Below are positions 5,512-8,545 of a stretch of DNA of 8,545 nucleotides, one piece after another. The stretch comes from Acidobacteriota bacterium. GTDB lineage: Bacteria > Acidobacteriota > Thermoanaerobaculia > Multivoradales > JAHEKO01. The notes below the pieces were generated by a model. The model saw only the letters and a list, made by a program, of their open reading frames with translations, did no database searches and was not told the DNA's origin. Position 1 is the stretch's first letter; each line of letters opens with the position of its first letter. The stretch spans positions 1 through 8,545 of the forward strand of contig JAHEKO010000145.1 of NCBI GenBank assembly GCA_024638355.1. Reading direction: 5' to 3'. The translations under genes were made by a program, and so were the position numbers.

Positions 5512-7152
5512 CTAGTTCACGTACCCCAGCGCCTTGAGTCTCTCGACGGTCTCGCTCGACGGCTTCTCTTCGCTCGGCGCGGCGTGTACTTCCCAGCGAT
5601 AGGCGCGCAGGTCGTTCGCCAGGCGGGCGAAGAGCTCGCGGCGCTCGGCCGAGAGGTCGGTCCGGGCCTCGGGGTCGAGATCGAGGTCGAAGAGCTCGCT
5701 GCGTCGGATCTCGGCTCCCTGTAGCTTGAACGACAGGCAGCGGGTGTCGGCCCCCAGGCCGAGCCACATCGGAACCCCGCAGTCGGCGGTCGACAGGACG
5801 ACGCGCCGGCGCTCCCGGTCGGGCGACAGGTCGATGGGAAAGGTCCGCCAGTCGGTCCCCACGGAGAGGGTCGACAGCGGCTCGCCGTCCACCCGCACCT
5901 CGATCTCGCGCGGCTCGTGGAAGCTGACGAGCCGGAGATCGAGCCGCGGCTCCTCGATGTCGAGCACCGCCCGCCGCGTTGCCCAGGTGCCGCCCGGCTC
6001 GCCGATCACGAGCGAGGTCAGGTACTGGACGAGACGGCCGTCGGCCGCTTCGATCAGGGTCTTCTGATTCTCCTGATCGAAGACCTCGGCATAGGCGATG
6101 CGACGCGGCCGCCGCTCCGCGCTACCGGTCAAGAGCGGCACCAGGCTCTCGCCCGACATGCGGTCCACCGGCTCGAGGCCGGCCAACTCGTAGAGCGTCG
6201 GCGCGAGGTCGATGCTCTGCACGAGCTCGGCCACCCGCGCACCCCGCTGCTGATTCGGATGGACGATCAGAAGCGGCACGTGGAGAGTCTCCGGGTAGAC
6301 CTGGTTGTGGGCCAGCTTGCCGTGTTGCCGGAACTCTTCGCCATGGTCCGAGGTGAAAATCAGGGTCGTCTCGTCGAGCAGATCGATGGCTTCGAGCTCG
6401 GCCACCAGCCCTTCGAGCATGCCGTCGAGCTGGCGGATCTCGGCGTCGTACTGCGCCCGGTAGAACGCCACGGTCTCGGGGGGCACCTGGTGGCGGCCCA
6501 TGTTGACGTCGCGCAGGAACGGCCCGGAAGAGTCGGTGATCGCGGGCGGATCGCCCGGCCAGAACAGGTGAGCGTACTCCTCGGCCGGCTCGTAGGGGTT
6601 GTGCACCGCGTAGGTGTGGAGAAACAGGAAGAAGCGGTCGCTACTCTCGAGTCCGCGGAGAAAGTCGAGCCCGCGCTCGAAGGTCGCCTCGGCCAGGCGC
6701 CGGTCGCTGACCGGTCGAGCCACGAACTCGTCGAAGCCGCGGTGAAAGCCGAAGTCCTTGCTGACGTAGCCGGCCTCGGCATGACCGGCGGTGCGGAAGC
6801 CGGCATCTCGAAAACGCTCCGGCAGGCTCGGAATCTGCGGCGACAGCACGCTCGACGGCGGGTAGACGCCGTGCTCCTGCGGATAGAGCCCGGTGAACAT
6901 CGACACGTGTGAGACGAGCGTCGAGGGGTACTGGACGAAGGCGTTTTCGAAGAGCGTGCCGCGGGCGGCCAGCGAGTCGAAGAAGGGGCTGGTCTGGCGC
7001 TCCGCGCCGTACGCCCCGAGGTGGCGCGCGCCGAGCGTGTCGAGGGAGATCAGGATGTAGCCGCGGGTGGGCCGGAGCGTCGGCTCGGGCGCGCCACAGG
7101 CCGCCCCCAGGAGGCCAGTCACCAGCACGATTCTCGCCCCGCAGCGTTTCAC
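5512..7152 (-). CDS. Sulfatase-fold (alkaline phosphatase superfamily) lipoprotein with Thr at the nucleophile position
   Basis: This 546-residue exported hydrolase starts with GTG at 7152. The N-terminus MKRCGARIVLVTGLLGAAC looks like a lipoprotein signal, with Cys19 as the lipidation site, although the -3 residue Gly makes the lipobox weak. The sulfatase core contains LISLDTLGARHLGAYG with metal ligand D38, STLVSHVSMFTGLYP (77-91), HTYAVHNPYEP (179-189), TSDHGEEFRQHG with metal ligands D269/H270, and ETLHVPLLI. In the C-x-P-S-R-type formylglycine signature the residue at the Cys/Ser position is T78, as in LTA-synthase-like members. Classical sulfate hydrolysis is therefore doubtful, and a phospho-ester or transferase activity is equally possible. 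An extra beta-rich segment (about 396-480) precedes the LFDLDLDP motif. The end LKALGYVN is typical of such lipoproteins. A -10-like CATAAT lies 8 nt before the GTG. Confidence 0.9.
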   Translation of the reverse strand: MKRCGARIVLVTGLLGAACGAPEPTLRPTRGYILISLDTLGARHLGAYGAERQTSPFFDSLAARGTLFENAFVQYPSTLVSHVSMFTGLYPQEHGVYPPSSVLSPQIPSLPERFRDAGFRTAGHAEAGYVSKDFGFHRGFDEFVARPVSDRRLAEATFERGLDFLRGLESSDRFFLFLHTYAVHNPYEPAEEYAHLFWPGDPPAITDSSGPFLRDVNMGRHQVPPETVAFYRAQYDAEIRQLDGMLEGLVAELEAIDLLDETTLIFTSDHGEEFRQHGKLAHNQVYPETLHVPLLIVHPNQQRGARVAELVQSIDLAPTLYELAGLEPVDRMSGESLVPLLTGSAERRPRRIAYAEVFDQENQKTLIEAADGRLVQYLTSLVIGEPGGTWATRRAVLDIEEPRLDLRLVSFHEPREIEVRVDGEPLSTLSVGTDWRTFPIDLSPDRERRRVVLSTADCGVPMWLGLGADTRCLSFKLQGAEIRRSELFDLDLDPEARTDLSAERRELFARLANDLRAYRWEVHAAPSEEKPSSETVERLKALGYVN

Positions 7153-7160
7153 GGCCCGCG

Positions 7161-7166
7161 ATTATG
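7161..7166 (-). promoter_or_regulatory. Putative -10 box of the sulfatase gene
   Basis: On the minus strand CATAAT (5 of 6 to TATAAT) ends 8 nt before the GTG at 7152. This implies transcription starting about 2 nt upstream of the start codon. There is no Shine-Dalgarno and no good -35. It lies in the 78-bp divergent gap shared with the ArsR-type gene. Confidence 0.4.
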
Positions 7167-7192
7167 ACGTCTTTGCCGACTCCCCGCAGAGC

Positions 7193-7221
7193 TTGACACG
7201 GCCTCCTTCATCTATTATCCT
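7193..7221 (+). promoter_or_regulatory. Promoter of the ArsR-methyltransferase/ahcY unit
   Basis: A perfect TTGACA at 7193-7198 is followed by overlapping -10 candidates. TATCCT (7216-7221) has an ideal 17-bp spacer and TATTAT (7213-7218) a better sequence but only a 14-bp spacer. Either places +1 at about 7225-7228, just 3-6 nt before the ATG at 7231, and no Shine-Dalgarno is present. This is the best -35 box in the window. Confidence 0.6.
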
Positions 7222-7237
7222 TCCATCCGGATGAAGG
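7205..7237 (+). promoter_or_regulatory. Putative ArsR-type operator overlapping promoter and start codon
   Basis: Three related half-sites sit together: CCTTCATC (7205-7212), CCTTCCATCC (7219-7228) and the inverted GGATGAAGG (7229-7237). The first and last are perfect 8-bp inverted repeats. The second and third form a near palindrome around a perfect 10-bp CATCCGGATG (7224-7233) that includes the ATG. ArsR-family repressors bind imperfect inverted repeats over their own promoters, so autoregulation is a reasonable inference. The exact operator boundaries are not known. Confidence 0.5.
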
Positions 7238-8223
7238 GATTAATCACTCCCACGCCGGACGCCACCACGGCGCTCCTGAGCCGCCTCTCGGCGCTGTCGG
7301 ACCCGATCCGCTGTCGGGTGCTGCTCCTGCTCGAGGCACAAGAGCTGACGGTTTCGGAGCTCTGCGCGGTGATGCAGCTCCCCCAGTCGACCGTGAGTCG
7401 GCACCTGAAGGTGCTGGCCGAGACCGGCTGGATCAGCGTCCGCCCGGAGGGCACGAGCCGCTTCTACTCGGCCGCGCTGGGCGGCGCGGATCACAACGCG
7501 GGTCGGCTCTGGCAGCTGGTCGGCGAAGAGATGGGCGCCCTCCCGGCGGCCGAGCAGGATCGCGCCCGCCTGCGGGCGGTTCTGGCCCGACGCCGCACGC
7601 GCTCACGCGAGTTCTTCTCGTCGGCATCGGCCGAATGGTCGGATCTGCGGCGCGAGCTGTTCGGATCCAATTTCGACCTGCGTGCGCTCGCCGCCCTGCT
7701 CGACGACGGGTGGGTGATCGGCGATCTCGGCTGCGGCACCGGCGCGGTGACCGAAAGCCTGGCGCCTTTCGTTCGCGGAGTCGTCGCCGTCGACGCCTCC
7801 GAGGCGATGCTGCGAGCGGCCAGAGAGCGCCTCGCCGGCCACGACAACGTCGATCTGCGCGAGGGACAGCTCGAGGAGCTGCCGATCGCCGACGGCGAGC
7901 TCGACGCCGCCACGCTGATGCTGGTGCTGCACTACTCGATCGAGCCCCAGGCGGTGCTCGGCGAGGCGGCGCGGGCGATCCGCCCGGGGGGCAAGCTGCT
8001 GCTGGTCGACATGGCGCCTCACGAGCGCGAGGAGTACCGCAAGCAGATGGGCCACGTCTGGCTTGGCTTCGCCGCCGACCAGGTCGAGGAGCTGTTGATC
8101 GGCGCCGGCTTCGAGGCCGTCCGCATCCGACCCCTGGCGGCCGATCCCGACGCCAAAGGACCCAACCTGTTCGCCGCCGCGGCGACCCGGAAACCGACTA
8201 ACAGACCAACGCGAACCGCATAG
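7231..8223 (+). CDS. ArsR-family HTH regulator fused to a SAM-dependent methyltransferase domain (SahR-like)
   Basis: The protein has 330 residues in two domains. Residues about 15-83 are a winged helix of ArsR type: [20 protein letters not shown], recognition region [19 protein letters not shown], and wing [12 protein letters not shown]. The metal-binding CxC box of arsenic or zinc sensors is absent, with only single cysteines C28 and C45. Residues about 160-320 are a class I methyltransferase fold: motif [13 protein letters not shown] (162-173), acidic ribose-binding D188 in [10 protein letters not shown], then [19 protein letters not shown] and [12 protein letters not shown]. The downstream gene is ahcY. 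In SahR-type regulators of Proteobacteria an ArsR-family protein senses S-adenosylhomocysteine and controls methionine-cycle genes. I infer the same role here, with the methyltransferase domain as ligand sensor or possibly still catalytic. The ATG at 7231 lies inside its own putative operator. Confidence 0.9.
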   Translation: MKGLITPTPDATTALLSRLSALSDPIRCRVLLLLEAQELTVSELCAVMQLPQSTVSRHLKVLAETGWISVRPEGTSRFYSAALGGADHNAGRLWQLVGEEMGALPAAEQDRARLRAVLARRRTRSREFFSSASAEWSDLRRELFGSNFDLRALAALLDDGWVIGDLGCGTGAVTESLAPFVRGVVAVDASEAMLRAARERLAGHDNVDLREGQLEELPIADGELDAATLMLVLHYSIEPQAVLGEAARAIRPGGKLLLVDMAPHEREEYRKQMGHVWLGFAADQVEELLIGAGFEAVRIRPLAADPDAKGPNLFAAAATRKPTNRPTRTA

Positions 8224-8231
8224 GACCGAAC

Positions 8232-8251
8232 GGCGGGCGAACCTCGCCGCC
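8232..8251 (+). repeat. Small hairpin between the regulator and ahcY
   Basis: GGCGG-G-CGA (8232-8240) pairs with TCGCCGCC (8244-8251) around an ACC loop, giving eight pairs with one bulged G. It ends seven bases before the ahcY ribosome site and has no T-tract, so it is not a terminator. The gap is too short for, and does not look like, the known SAH riboswitch. Confidence 0.35.
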
Positions 8252-8258
8252 AGACCCC

Positions 8259-8264
8259 AAGGAG
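8259..8264 (+). promoter_or_regulatory. Ribosome binding site of ahcY
   Basis: AAGGAG lies six bases before the ATG at 8271. It defines the ahcY start and supports translation from a message begun upstream of the ArsR-type gene. Confidence 0.85.
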
Positions 8265-8270
8265 ATTGAA

Positions 8271-8545
8271 ATGACCGTCGCAACCGACAGAACAAGCACC
8301 CCGGCGGGCGTCGAGCGCCCGCCCTTCAAAGTCGCCGACCTCGGCCTCGCGGAGCTCGGCCGTAAGGAGATCCGCCTCGCCGAGCACGAGATGCCCGGCC
8401 TCATGGCTCTGCGCTCCAAGTACCGCGAGACCCGGCCGCTGGCCGGCGCCAAGATCATGGGCAGCCTGCACATGACCGTGCAGACGGCCGTCCTGATCGA
8501 GACCCTGGCCGACCTCGGCGCCGACGTGCGCTGGTGCTCGTGCAA
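8271..8545 (+). CDS. ahcY: Adenosylhomocysteinase (SAH hydrolase), N-terminal part, cut by window edge
   Basis: The 91 complete codons in the window encode a typical SAH hydrolase N-terminus: [20 protein letters not shown] (19-38), [12 protein letters not shown] (40-51), [20 protein letters not shown] (59-78) and GADVRWCSC at the edge. H67 in SLHMT corresponds to the substrate-pocket His55 of the human enzyme. The cytoplasmic, NAD+-dependent enzyme splits S-adenosylhomocysteine into adenosine and homocysteine. This relieves product inhibition of methyltransferases and feeds the methionine cycle. Family length is about 430-480 residues, so roughly four fifths lies beyond the right edge. It follows the ArsR-methyltransferase gene by 47 bp in the same direction and is most likely its main target and operon partner. 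Confidence 0.97.
   Translation, partial: MTVATDRTSTPAGVERPPFKVADLGLAELGRKEIRLAEHEMPGLMALRSKYRETRPLAGAKIMGSLHMTVQTAVLIETLADLGADVRWCSC

Noticed and set aside
5447..5515. Possible tRNA, because GGGCGTAGCTC at 5447-5457 looks like a tRNA 5' end and D-arm
   Set aside because: No anticodon stem, no GGTTCRA T-loop at the right distance and no matching acceptor 3' strand. The resemblance comes from the hairpin arm GCTCCGAT.
5277..5537. Small plus-strand gene in the intergenic region
   Set aside because: No ATG or ribosome site, Arg-rich composition, and the frame runs antisense into the end of the sulfatase gene.
3401..5767. A 788-codon minus-strand open frame
   Set aside because: Only its last 120 codons (the zincin-like protein) are real. 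The rest is Arg/Pro/Gly-rich, runs out of frame through the NSS transporter and extends across the intergenic region into the 3' end of the sulfatase. It is not a fusion protein.
8224..8270. SAH riboswitch upstream of ahcY
   Set aside because: The gap is only 47 nt, too short for the known SAH riboswitch. It contains only one small bulged hairpin without the conserved core. Control is more likely through the ArsR-type protein.

Overview
The window is a high-GC chromosomal stretch, roughly two thirds G+C by eye. It holds nine genes on both strands and no insertion sequences, phage genes, CRISPR arrays, rRNAs or tRNAs. The gene set suggests a free-living Gram-negative-type heterotroph: a Na+/H+ nucleoside permease, an amino-acid dehydrogenase, a neurotransmitter:sodium-symporter-family transporter, a lipoprotein sulfatase-fold hydrolase and SAH hydrolase. 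The sulfatase ending in an 'LKALGYV'-type tail and the base composition make me think of Acidobacteriota or a neighbouring deltaproteobacteria-like phylum. That is a low-confidence guess, because no phylogenetic marker is present.

Layout, left to right. 1-1194 (-): NupC-type concentrative nucleoside transporter, whose 3' end is cut by the window edge. 1249-2295 (+): Leu/Glu/Val-type amino-acid dehydrogenase, divergent from nupC. 2292-2780 (-): Prx5-type peroxiredoxin, convergent with the dehydrogenase; the two stop codons overlap in one CTAG. 2852-3388 (+): GNAT acetyltransferase. 3401-3763 (-): small zincin-like metallopeptidase, just downstream of and probably co-transcribed with 3778-5133 (-), an 11-TM NSS transporter. 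5134-5511: the only long gene-free stretch. It carries the transporter's leader and a structured region behind the next gene. 5512-7152 (-): sulfatase-fold lipoprotein. 7231-8223 (+): ArsR-type HTH fused to a SAM-dependent methyltransferase domain. 8271-8545 (+): ahcY (adenosylhomocysteinase), cut by the right edge.

Functional reading. The clearest functional unit is the right end. The ArsR-methyltransferase fusion lies 47 bp upstream of ahcY in the same orientation. Its promoter has a perfect TTGACA and is overlapped by repeated/inverted CCTTCATC-type elements. This fits a SAH- or SAM-sensing autoregulator of the methyl cycle, comparable to the SahR regulators of Proteobacteria. The rest is a mixed uptake-and-catabolism neighbourhood (nucleosides, amino acids) with single-gene units.

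The most general pattern is at gene starts. Several genes that head a transcription unit (dehydrogenase, peroxiredoxin, sulfatase, ArsR fusion, perhaps nupC) have a -10-like hexamer 6-12 nt before the start codon and no Shine-Dalgarno, which implies leaderless or nearly leaderless mRNAs. ahcY and the NSS transporter instead have strong Shine-Dalgarno sequences. All functions are inferred from motifs read by eye; no database search was possible.
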